Shown: piece by piece, positions 1 through 6,763 of the stretch | Layout of the letters: every line of letters begins with the position of its first letter | Position numbering within the stretch: position 1 is the stretch's first letter | From: Cyclobacteriaceae bacterium | Lineage (GTDB): Bacteria; Bacteroidota; Bacteroidia; Cytophagales; Cyclobacteriaceae | Reading direction: 5' to 3' | NCBI GenBank assembly: GCA_003565295.1 | Contig: PXCO01000180.1 | Coordinates: 1-52,020, forward strand | DNA: 52,020 nt | Notes under the pieces: model-generated | Databases searched by the model: none | What the model was told of the DNA's origin: nothing | The model's input: the letters and a program-made list of their open reading frames with translations, nothing else | Program-made: the position numbers and the translations under genes

Positions 1-2
1 AT

Positions 3-122
3 GAGCTGGACCATGTGAATGATGATTTTTTACCCGCTGACGAATACATGAAGAAGTGGGGGTATCTCTATGACCGGGATGACAGTGTAAGGAATGAAAA
101 TTACCTGGAAAGAAGGATGTAA
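3..122 (+). CDS. C-terminal end of an unidentified protein (partial)
   Basis: An open frame enters from the left edge and stops with TAA at 120-122, giving 39 residues that begin ELDHVNDDFLPADEYM and end YLERRM. The piece is rich in charged and aromatic residues and lacks a membrane segment. I do not recognise the family and no motif is diagnostic. Codon use looks normal for the region and there is no competing frame, so it is probably the true end of a gene that starts left of the window. Confidence 0.55.
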   Translation, partial: ELDHVNDDFLPADEYMKKWGYLYDRDDSVRNENYLERRM

Positions 123-595
123 TCAATAATTTTTACTCAATAGTTAGGTTGCTAAGTGTGTAACTGTTTTTATTTTTCAGAGGAATCTCCCCTCACGATT
201 AACCTATGCGGTTTCTGGTTTTCTGCCGCTTGAAACCTTTAGAGTGCTGAAAAGATATCTGACATAAAATCGAGTAACATTCTGATGCGTCATTAGGTTA
301 ATTTGACTGAGCGGTCAGAAATCTGCGTTGGAAATACCACAGTTTACCAATAACAGCCCACAATAGTGAAAAAAAAGTAAATATGCCATTTGATTTTATA
401 TGATTATATTTTCTTTTCAGCGGTCAGATTGAATGCCCAGCCCTGATAGCTGCCGGGGCATCCCACTGCGTGAGAATGCTATCTCATGGTCATTTCTTGC
501 GATTTTATTTAGAATCTGATCGATTGATATTTCAAACGACCAGTCTAAGGTACTACTATTGAGGTAATTGAGTACTATTACAAATAATTAACACA
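123..595. other. 473-base AT-rich non-coding gap
   Basis: I find no convincing gene, tRNA or terminator here. The string GCGGTCAGA occurs twice, near 312 and near 421, each time close to a T-rich stretch. The gap is AT-rich like the DUF3050 gene that follows. It must hold the promoter of that gene, but no clear Bacteroidota TAnnTTTG element is visible; the nearest AT-rich block is at about 559-590. Confidence 0.4.
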
Positions 596-1381
596 ATGAT
601 AATGAATAGTCAAATTCAAAGAATTCAAGAGAAAATCCAGCCATTGAGACAGGAAATTATTAATCATAAGGTTTATTCAGCAATTAAAGGGATAGATGAC
701 CTAAAAGTTTTTATGCAATACCACGTTTACGCTGTTTGGGACTTTATGTCTATACTGAAGTCACTACAAAATAATTTGACTTGTACTACTGTGCCATGGT
801 TTCCTGCCGGTTCGGCAGACACAAGGTTTTTAATAAACGAAATTGTAGCCGGCGAAGAATCTGATGTTGATCTTGAAGGAAAAAGAAAAAGTCACTTTGA
901 ATTATACTTAGATGCGATGAATCAATGTGGATCAGATACTTCTAGAATTGACACCTTTGTAAAGGCACTTAAAGATACAGGGGATTTAAATTTATCATTT
1001 GAAAAGTCTCGTACACCAAAAGAGGCTTGCCAATTTGTGGATTTTACTTTTAAAGTCATTGAAAGCCAAAAACCCCATTTACAATCAGCAGTATTCACCT
1101 TTGGTCGTGAAGACCTCATCCCTGCCATGTTCATATCAATTATAGATGAAATTCAAAAAACATTTCCAGAGAACTTATCAATTTTTAAATATTATATAGA
1201 AAGACATATTGAAGTTGATGGCGGGCATCACAGTCACCTTGCCTTGCAAATGACAGCTAATCTCTGTGAAAACAATAAAGAATACTGGCAAGAAGTAGAA
1301 AAAATCACGATAGAAGCATTAAAACAAAGAGTTCAATTGTGGAACGGGGTATACAACGAACTTACAGCAAAATATGCTTAG
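596..1381 (+). CDS. DUF3050 family protein (haem-oxygenase-like fold)
   Basis: The 261-residue protein matches the DUF3050 family in length and in its hallmark stretches: an N-terminal LRQEIINHKVYSAI helix, VFMQYHVYAVWDFM (about residues 38-51), EIVAGEESD (about 82-90) and ERHIEVDGGHHSHLA (about 201-215). The spaced His/Glu residues on predicted helices are what members of the haem-oxygenase-like superfamily use to bind haem or a di-iron centre; whether this one binds metal is inference. No signal peptide or membrane segment, so cytoplasmic. ATG at 596 and ATG at 602 are both possible starts. The gene is visibly more AT-rich than the genes to its right, which hints at separate acquisition. 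The substrate of the family is not established to my knowledge. Confidence 0.85.
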   Translation: MIMNSQIQRIQEKIQPLRQEIINHKVYSAIKGIDDLKVFMQYHVYAVWDFMSILKSLQNNLTCTTVPWFPAGSADTRFLINEIVAGEESDVDLEGKRKSHFELYLDAMNQCGSDTSRIDTFVKALKDTGDLNLSFEKSRTPKEACQFVDFTFKVIESQKPHLQSAVFTFGREDLIPAMFISIIDEIQKTFPENLSIFKYYIERHIEVDGGHHSHLALQMTANLCENNKEYWQEVEKITIEALKQRVQLWNGVYNELTAKYA

Positions 1382-1503
1382 AAATTGCAAAATATGAGCC
1401 CTTTCTACCAATTGAACCAAATATTTTTTTGGCATTAAGAAAAGCCATTTCACTTTTTGAGAGTGCCTAAATCCCAAAAAAATTACCAATCATCATAATT
1501 TTT

Positions 1504-1557
1504 TTCATGTCATAATAATTGACATTAATTAATTAATGTCTATATTCATGACATGAA
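1504..1557. promoter_or_regulatory. Nested concentric inverted repeat, probable TetR operator pair
   Basis: The core GACATTAATTAATTAATGTC (1521-1540) is a perfect 20-base palindrome. Outer arms TTCATGTCAT (1504-1513) and ATGACATGAA (1548-1557) pair perfectly around the same centre. The same bases can be read as two 17-base imperfect dyads, TGTCATAATAATTGACA (1508-1524) and TGTCTATATTCATGACA (1537-1553), centres 29 bases apart. It lies directly before the tetR gene, the usual place for an autoregulatory operator of that family. Confidence 0.75.
1519..1546 (+). promoter_or_regulatory. E. coli-like -35/-10 promoter inside the operator
   Basis: TTGACA at 1519-1524 and TATATT at 1541-1546 are separated by 16 bases, close to the proteobacterial sigma-70 consensus and unlike the TTTG / TAnnTTTG style elsewhere in the window. 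Each hexamer sits inside one of the two TGTC-type dyads, so repressor binding would cover both. Predicted transcription start is near 1553, which favours the ATG at 1583 for translation. Confidence 0.5.
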
Positions 1558-1582
1558 TTACAAAACCAAGCGGAAGTACAAT

Positions 1583-2161
1583 ATGTCCGTCAGGAAAAAA
1601 AAGGCCGAAGCCACAGAAAAGGACATTCTTAGAGCGACCGGCGAACTGTGGATAGACCACCCCATCCGGGATATAACATTAGAAATGATTGCCCACAAAG
1701 CCGGGGTGACAGAAAGAACCATTTTACGGAAGTTCGGATCTAAAGATGAACTCTATGAAGCAGCCATCCAACATGACGTAGCAGGCATACAGTCCATAAA
1801 GGATCAAGCAGAGCCCGGGAACATTGAAAATGCCATACAAACCCTTATGAAAGAATACACCCTCACAGGTTTGGCGGCCATCAGGACCCTGGCGGTAGAA
1901 TTTGAATTTCCCATTGCAGCAAAAATCCTGAAAAAAGGTCGAGATTCTCACAAAGCATGGTGCGAACGGGTGTTTTCACCCTTTCTTCCCCCTAATACTC
2001 ATTACAAATATGCTTTGTATATAGGAGCAATATATGCCGCAACTGACGTGAATAAATGGAAACTATTGCATAAAGATTTGGGGTATTCAGAAAAAGAAAC
2101 GGCTTCCATTTTCATAATTACCCTTGAATCCATTATCCATAACATGAAGCAAGACCTATGA
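1583..2161 (+). CDS. TetR/AcrR family transcriptional regulator
   Basis: A 192-residue protein with a TetR-type helix-turn-helix near residues 30-62 (ITLEMIAHKAGVTERTILRK, then FGSKDELYEAAI) and a helical C-terminal ligand/dimerisation half with no obvious known effector family. I chose ATG 1583 because it starts at MSVRKKK just before the DNA-binding domain and leaves a leader after the predicted transcription start; an in-frame ATG at 1553 adds ten residues but overlaps the operator. The stop overlaps the next gene by four bases (ATGA at 2158-2161), so the regulator and glycosyltransferase are translationally coupled. The palindromes just upstream make autorepression of the pair likely, relieved by an unknown ligand. 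Confidence 0.9.
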   Translation: MSVRKKKAEATEKDILRATGELWIDHPIRDITLEMIAHKAGVTERTILRKFGSKDELYEAAIQHDVAGIQSIKDQAEPGNIENAIQTLMKEYTLTGLAAIRTLAVEFEFPIAAKILKKGRDSHKAWCERVFSPFLPPNTHYKYALYIGAIYAATDVNKWKLLHKDLGYSEKETASIFIITLESIIHNMKQDL

Positions 2162-3399
2162 ACTATCTAATCGTTACCCTGGAAGGGGGAGGCAACATAC
2201 CTCCTGTTTTATCAATCCTCAGAAAACTGGTGGCCAAGGGGCATTCCGTTTACCTATTAAGTGAGCCTTGGTTTAGAGAATTAGCCGAACTCAACGGCGC
2301 GAAATTCATCCCCTTTAAAGCGTATTTCCTAAAATCCGACAGGAAAAAGGATATAATGGAGGATTGGAAAGATAAAAACAATACCTTCAAAAACGTCATT
2401 TTTGGACCTATTCGTACGGTGGCATTAGAAACGAAAGCTGCGATAGAAAATTTTCAGATCGACGCTGTGATTGCGGATGCCCTAATGCCCGGGGCTTTGA
2501 TTGGCGCTGAGGCCATGAATATTCCGAGAGTGGCCCTCTTCCATATGCCTGAATATTTGCCAGGGCCTAACCGCCCCCCGGGAGGTTTGGGGCTATCTGC
2601 CATTAATAACCCCTTTGGCCGAATAAGGGATACTATGTTAACTACGGTATTCAATTTTGTATTTGACAAGTTTCTTCCGCAGATCAATAATGTGAGGGTG
2701 GAAAACGGACTCAATGAATTGAAACATACCTCTGATTTATTTCACAATGCAGATTTAAGAATCATTCAAACAAGCAGCACTTTTGATTTACCTATTTCAC
2801 CAGCACCCAAGAATGTCCGCTATACAGGACCTGTTTTGGATGATCCCGATTGGGCGAAGGAATGGGTCAACCCCTGGCCTGAAAAAGACCCTAGGCCATT
2901 GGTGGTTGTGAGCCTATCTTCCACATTCCAGAATCAAGCCCAAACGATAGCCAATTGCATTATTGCCCTGGGAAGCCTACCCGTAAGAGGGCTGGTCACC
3001 CTAGGATTGGCCATTGAAAACGAAAATTTAGAAACCCCGGAGAATGTAAAAATTATTCCCAATGGATCACATGACCAAATCTTCCCACACGCAAGTTGCG
3101 TCATTACGCATGCCGGACACGGAACTGTTATGAGAGCCCTGGCAAACGGGGTGCCCCTATTGTGTCTCCCCATGGGCCGCGACCAAGCTGACAATGCTGC
3201 AAAAGTTGTGTATCACGGTGTTGGCAAAAGGATATCAGCAGGGGCCTCACCTTCAAAAATCGGTAAAGCCGTTTCAAATATCCTTGCCACTCCTGCCTAC
3301 AAGGAACGGGCCTCCAAATTAGGGGCTATAATAAAATTGGACGCGGATAATGAATCATCGGTTACCGAACTCGAAAACCTTTTTCAAATCCATGCTTAA
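2158..3399 (+). CDS. GT1-type glycosyltransferase (UGT / MGT-like)
   Basis: A 413-residue glycosyltransferase of the GT-B fold. The N-terminal half starts with a short beta strand and Gly-rich loop (LIVTLEGGGNIPPVL), the acceptor side in this family. The C-terminal half carries the donor-binding signature, VITHAGHGTVMRALANG at about residues 315-331, followed by VPLLCLPMGRDQADNA. That places it with bacterial UGT/MGT-like enzymes that move sugar from a nucleotide sugar to small hydrophobic acceptors. Soluble, no signal peptide. It shares a four-base overlap with the upstream tetR gene, so its substrate or product is probably the ligand of that repressor; antibiotic or phenolic detoxification is the simplest guess but is inference. 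No acceptor biosynthesis genes are nearby. Confidence 0.85.
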   Translation: MNYLIVTLEGGGNIPPVLSILRKLVAKGHSVYLLSEPWFRELAELNGAKFIPFKAYFLKSDRKKDIMEDWKDKNNTFKNVIFGPIRTVALETKAAIENFQIDAVIADALMPGALIGAEAMNIPRVALFHMPEYLPGPNRPPGGLGLSAINNPFGRIRDTMLTTVFNFVFDKFLPQINNVRVENGLNELKHTSDLFHNADLRIIQTSSTFDLPISPAPKNVRYTGPVLDDPDWAKEWVNPWPEKDPRPLVVVSLSSTFQNQAQTIANCIIALGSLPVRGLVTLGLAIENENLETPENVKIIPNGSHDQIFPHASCVITHAGHGTVMRALANGVPLLCLPMGRDQADNAAKVVYHGVGKRISAGASPSKIGKAVSNILATPAYKERASKLGAIIKLDADNESSVTELENLFQIHA

Positions 3400-3832
3400 A
3401 TGCCAACCATGTGGGAAACCCTATCGATGTGTTTGCTCATAAATAATATCGAAGCAGGCTTTATTCAATTAATCATTGAATCCTTATTGAGCCAAAAAAC
3501 TTGCTTCTAGTGAATTGGAAAAAGACAATGATGGAAAGAAATCCTAGAAAGAACTAACCCATAGTTAACTTTCCCAAGCTATTCTCTTACTCTAAATTAC
3601 AAAAAAACCGAAATCCACAGTTCAAATTCGCTTAACTTTTATAAATCCTATAGGGCTGATATCTAGGCTTATCCTAAAAATAATTTCTGGGATTTTTATG
3701 GGGTATTTTGAAAATTGGAGACAGCCCCGACAAACTTCAAAACCCCTTGAGCCGATAGTTAGAAGGTTTATCATAACTTTTTGTAATGTATATCATTAAA
3801 AATATATATGAAAATATATGAAATCCGTCATT
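3400..3832. other. 433-base non-coding gap
   Basis: No gene is supported. The left part holds a nested inverted repeat (separate entry); the middle is AT-rich with no frame of interest; the right end holds AT-rich sequence leading to the promoter at 3833-3840. No classical hairpin plus T-run follows the glycosyltransferase. Confidence 0.45.
3451..3507. repeat. Nested inverted repeat downstream of the glycosyltransferase
   Basis: Three arms pair around one axis: GAAGCA (3451-3456) with TGCTTC (3502-3507), GGCT (3457-3460) with AGCC (3490-3493), and TTCAAT (3464-3469) with ATTGAA (3475-3480). It begins about 50 bases after the stop codon. There is no T-run, so it may be a 3' processing or stability hairpin rather than an intrinsic terminator. 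Confidence 0.4.
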
Positions 3833-3840
3833 TACTTTTG
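3833..3840 (+). promoter_or_regulatory. Bacteroidota -7 element before the small gene and icd
   Basis: TACTTTTG matches the Bacteroidota -7 consensus TAnnTTTG. It ends 22 bases before the ATG at 3863, a normal spacing. No good -33 TTTG is seen at the expected distance. Confidence 0.55.
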
Positions 3841-3862
3841 CGGCAGATAAACAAGACAGACT

Positions 3863-4138
3863 ATGCAACTACAAAAATCGAACGGTAAACACTCCATTGG
3901 TTTCGAACCGGAAGAGGTCATGGAACTCATAGGTTCTTTGATCGACAGAAAGATCAACACCTACAAAATCGAGTTTATGCAGCATTGGGAAGCTGACCAC
4001 AACTTCGACGCAGAAGCAATCACCAAAAAAATAAAACAGCTCAGCGAAAAAAAGGAAAAAATGCAATTGCACTTCAAGCAGGCAAAGGAAAATAGTCAGG
4101 CCCTGGATTTTCACACCTTAATAAAAATCTTAATTTGA
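3863..4138 (+). CDS. 91-residue hypothetical protein upstream of icd
   Basis: I do not recognise this family. The protein has a short folded-looking N-terminal part (GFEPEEVMELIGSLIDRKI) and then a strongly helical, Lys/Glu-rich stretch at about residues 46-78 typical of a coiled coil. There is no signal peptide or cysteine. It has its own -7 element 22 bases upstream and its stop lies only 11 bases before the icd ATG, so the two genes are very likely one transcript. Being real is supported by clean codon use, the promoter position and the tight link; a role in regulating or assembling isocitrate dehydrogenase is only a guess from position. Confidence 0.6.
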   Translation: MQLQKSNGKHSIGFEPEEVMELIGSLIDRKINTYKIEFMQHWEADHNFDAEAITKKIKQLSEKKEKMQLHFKQAKENSQALDFHTLIKILI

Positions 4139-4149
4139 CACCCTTGCCC

Positions 4150-5586
4150 ATGAAAACCATAACCATCGCAAAAGGAGACGGCATTGGGCCGGAAATCATG
4201 GATGCCACCCTTCATATCCTAAAGGCCTCAAAGGCAAAATTGAGCTTCGAAGAAATCGAGATCGGAGAGCAATCCTACCTGAAAGGACAAAGTTCCGGTA
4301 TTTCCCCTGAAGCTTGGGCCAGCATACGCAAAAACAAAGTCCTGCTAAAAGCCCCCATTACCACCCCGCAGGGAGGAGGTTACAAAAGTCTGAACGTCAC
4401 CATGCGCAAGGCACTTGGATTATATGCCAATGTACGGCCTTGTACAAGCCTGCACCCCTTTATCTCCACCAAACATCCCGACATGGATGTGGTGATCGTG
4501 CGGGAAAATGAGGAGGACCTGTATGCGGGAATAGAGCATCAGCAAACACAGGATGTAGTGCAGTGCCTCAAACTGGTGAGCAGACCGGGTTGCGAAAAAA
4601 TCATCCGGTATGCTTTCGAATATGCCCGCAACTTTCAAAGAAAAAAGGTGTCTTGCTTTTCCAAAGACAATATCATGAAACAAACGGATGGACTTTTTCA
4701 TCAAATTTTCAAGGAGGTGAGTAGCGAATATCCGGATATAGAAAGTGAACATTATATTGTGGATATAGGTGCAGCCTTGCTTGCGGATAAGCCTGAGATG
4801 TTTGATGTGATCGTGATGCCCAATCTATACGGGGATATACTTTCTGATATTGCTGCCCAAATTACGGGGTCGGTGGGCTTAGCCGGATCGGCCAATATCG
4901 GGGAGTCCTGTGCCATGTTTGAAGCAATCCACGGAAGTGCTCCCAACCTGGCAGGTAAGAACCAGGCCAATCCCTCCGGTTTACTGATGGGAGCCCTGCA
5001 GATGCTTACCTATATCGGGGAAAACGATGTGGCCGAACTCATCCATAATGCCTGGCTAGTTACTTTGGAGAGAGGCATCCACACTCCGGACATTTTTCAC
5101 CAGGGGAAAAGCAAGCAACTGGTAGGAACACGGGAATTTGCGGAGGCAGTCACCCAGCATTTGGGCGAATCACCCAAGGAATTGCCCAAAAAATCTTACG
5201 GGAGCAACAAACCCTTTACTTTGCCAAAGCTCAAAGAAAATAAACCCCTCCATAAAGAACTTTTGGGAGTGGATGTGTTTGTGGACGATAAGGACAAAAT
5301 CCCCCAGCAGGTGGCAAAACGCCTGCAAAAAATGGAGTTACCGGACCTCACACTTCAAATGATCACCAACCGAGGGGTGATGGTTTGGCCAAATGGTTTT
5401 GAGGAAACCTTTTGCACTAACCACTGGAGATGCAGATTCTTACCAAAATCCAGAAAAAAAGTGGACAAGGAAGAAATCTTGACCCTGCTTCAGAATGCCC
5501 TGAAAAACAATGTGGACGTAATCAAAACAGAGAACCTATACTCCTTTGACGGCAAACCTGCTTTCTCCCTGGGACAAGGGCAATAA
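4150..5586 (+). CDS. icd: NADP-dependent isocitrate dehydrogenase, C-terminally extended type
   Basis: The 478-residue enzyme oxidatively decarboxylates isocitrate to 2-oxoglutarate in the TCA cycle. It begins with the IDH/IPMDH signature TIAKGDGIGPEIM, contains the substrate loop SLNVTMRKALGLYANVRP (about residues 82-99), the metal-binding strand DVIVMPNLYGDILSD (about 220-234) and the cofactor loop AIHGSAPNLAGKNQANPSG. After about residue 340 it carries the extra domain of roughly 140 residues typical of the Thermus / Rickettsia-type NADP enzymes. ATG 4150 is chosen over an upstream TTG at 4135 because MKTITIAKGDGIG is the family start. It follows the 91-residue gene by 11 bases; no strong terminator is visible downstream. 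Confidence 0.9.
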   Translation: MKTITIAKGDGIGPEIMDATLHILKASKAKLSFEEIEIGEQSYLKGQSSGISPEAWASIRKNKVLLKAPITTPQGGGYKSLNVTMRKALGLYANVRPCTSLHPFISTKHPDMDVVIVRENEEDLYAGIEHQQTQDVVQCLKLVSRPGCEKIIRYAFEYARNFQRKKVSCFSKDNIMKQTDGLFHQIFKEVSSEYPDIESEHYIVDIGAALLADKPEMFDVIVMPNLYGDILSDIAAQITGSVGLAGSANIGESCAMFEAIHGSAPNLAGKNQANPSGLLMGALQMLTYIGENDVAELIHNAWLVTLERGIHTPDIFHQGKSKQLVGTREFAEAVTQHLGESPKELPKKSYGSNKPFTLPKLKENKPLHKELLGVDVFVDDKDKIPQQVAKRLQKMELPDLTLQMITNRGVMVWPNGFEETFCTNHWRCRFLPKSRKKVDKEEILTLLQNALKNNVDVIKTENLYSFDGKPAFSLGQGQ

Positions 5587-5711
5587 CATCTGGGCCTTGC
5601 GAGGGGCGGCCCTTATAGCCTCCCCTTTGCGCCAAACGTTTCGCTATAGAATTAACCCTTTGCCGGTATCCGATTACTTTAATTAAACATCTTGTCTTTT
5701 CATCACCAATT

Positions 5712-6674
5712 ATGGATTTAACAATACTATTGGATAATTTAACCAATCCTGCCCTGCTGTTTTTTGTATTAGGCATAGTGGCGGTTCGCTTAAAGAGTGA
5801 CCTGGCAATCCCCAAAAACTCCTCCAAGTTCATTTCTATTTACCTTTTATTCTCCATTGGGTTTAAAGGGGGGCAGGAACTTGCGCACAGCCCCAATGAT
5901 GTGAACATAGTAATTGCCATCGTATTTGGGGTTGCCCTTGCGGCCATCATCCCCATTTATGTCTTTTTTTTGATCAAAAAACGTTTGGGGGTAGAAAATG
6001 CAGGTGCCATTGCAGCAGCTTACGGATCAATAAGCGCGGTGACCTTTGTGACTGCGGTGACCTTCCTGGAAACCTTGAACCTTCATTTCAACGGTTATAT
6101 GGTGGCGGTTATGGCCTTTATGGAGGCTCCTGCCATAGTTGTTGGAGTGTTTTTGATGAAACGCTTTTCCTCAGACAAGCAGCTGGGCATGAACATGAAG
6201 GAGGTTTTGGGCCATGCGCTGACCAATGGAAGCGTATTGTTGATCTTTGGCAGTCTGCTCATTGGGTTTTTGGCAAACGATGCACAGGCCGAAGGAATAA
6301 AACCCTTCACCACCGATATATTTAAAGGTTTCCTGGCGGTTTTCCTTCTGGATATGGGCATAGTAAGCGGTAAAAAGTTAGGTGCTTTTCTATCCTCCGG
6401 TAAATTCACCACCACCCTTGCCATAGTGCTGCCTTTGATCAATGGTTCATTGGTGGCTTTCCTTACCCATTTCTTTATCCCAGAAATAGGTGACCGTTTT
6501 ATGTTTGCCATTTTGGCGGCAAGTGCCTCTTACATTGCTGTTCCTGCGGCAATGCGTCTGGCAGCTCCAAATGCCAACCCCGGCATATATCTCCCCATGG
6601 CACTGGCCATAACATTCCCCCTAAACATCACCATAGGATTCCCTGTTTACCTATATATTATAGGCTTTTTCTAA
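5712..6674 (+). CDS. sbtA: SbtA-type sodium-dependent bicarbonate transporter
   Basis: A 320-residue membrane protein with about ten hydrophobic segments and the conserved features of the SbtA / DUF897 family: two inverted halves, small-residue helices such as GAIAAAYGSISAVTFVTAVTF (in shorter form AAAYGSISAVTFVTA, about 97-111), MEAPAIVVGVFLM and LAASASYIAVPAAMRLAAP near the end. In cyanobacteria the family imports bicarbonate with sodium and is gated by the PII-like protein SbtB; no SbtB gene is adjacent here. In a heterotroph it may feed anaplerotic carboxylation or pH control, which is inference. It follows icd by 125 bases and ends at a strong bidirectional hairpin. Confidence 0.85.
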   Translation: MDLTILLDNLTNPALLFFVLGIVAVRLKSDLAIPKNSSKFISIYLLFSIGFKGGQELAHSPNDVNIVIAIVFGVALAAIIPIYVFFLIKKRLGVENAGAIAAAYGSISAVTFVTAVTFLETLNLHFNGYMVAVMAFMEAPAIVVGVFLMKRFSSDKQLGMNMKEVLGHALTNGSVLLIFGSLLIGFLANDAQAEGIKPFTTDIFKGFLAVFLLDMGIVSGKKLGAFLSSGKFTTTLAIVLPLINGSLVAFLTHFFIPEIGDRFMFAILAASASYIAVPAAMRLAAPNANPGIYLPMALAITFPLNITIGFPVYLYIIGFF

Positions 6675-6730
6675 ATTAAAACCCCCATTTGAATTTACAT
6701 ACCCATCACCAAGTAGTGCTTATTCACCCA

Positions 6731-6763
6731 AAACTGCGTGCCTTGGATCCAGGCACGCGGTTT
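6731..6763. terminator. Bidirectional intrinsic terminator between sbtA and ettA
   Basis: AAACTGCGTGCCT (6731-6743) pairs with AGGCACGCGGTTT (6751-6763), a 13-base stem with one G-U, flanked by A-run on the left and T-rich sequence on the right. The genes converge here and the ettA stop begins at the next base. Confidence 0.85.

Noticed and set aside
123-595. Possible tRNA or small RNA in the first gap
   Set aside because: No cloverleaf arms, no T-loop consensus and no terminator are visible; only two short GCGGTCAGA copies are seen.
5587-5640. GGGCC/GGCCC hairpin after icd as a terminator
   Set aside because: The stem is five bases with a large loop and no T-run.
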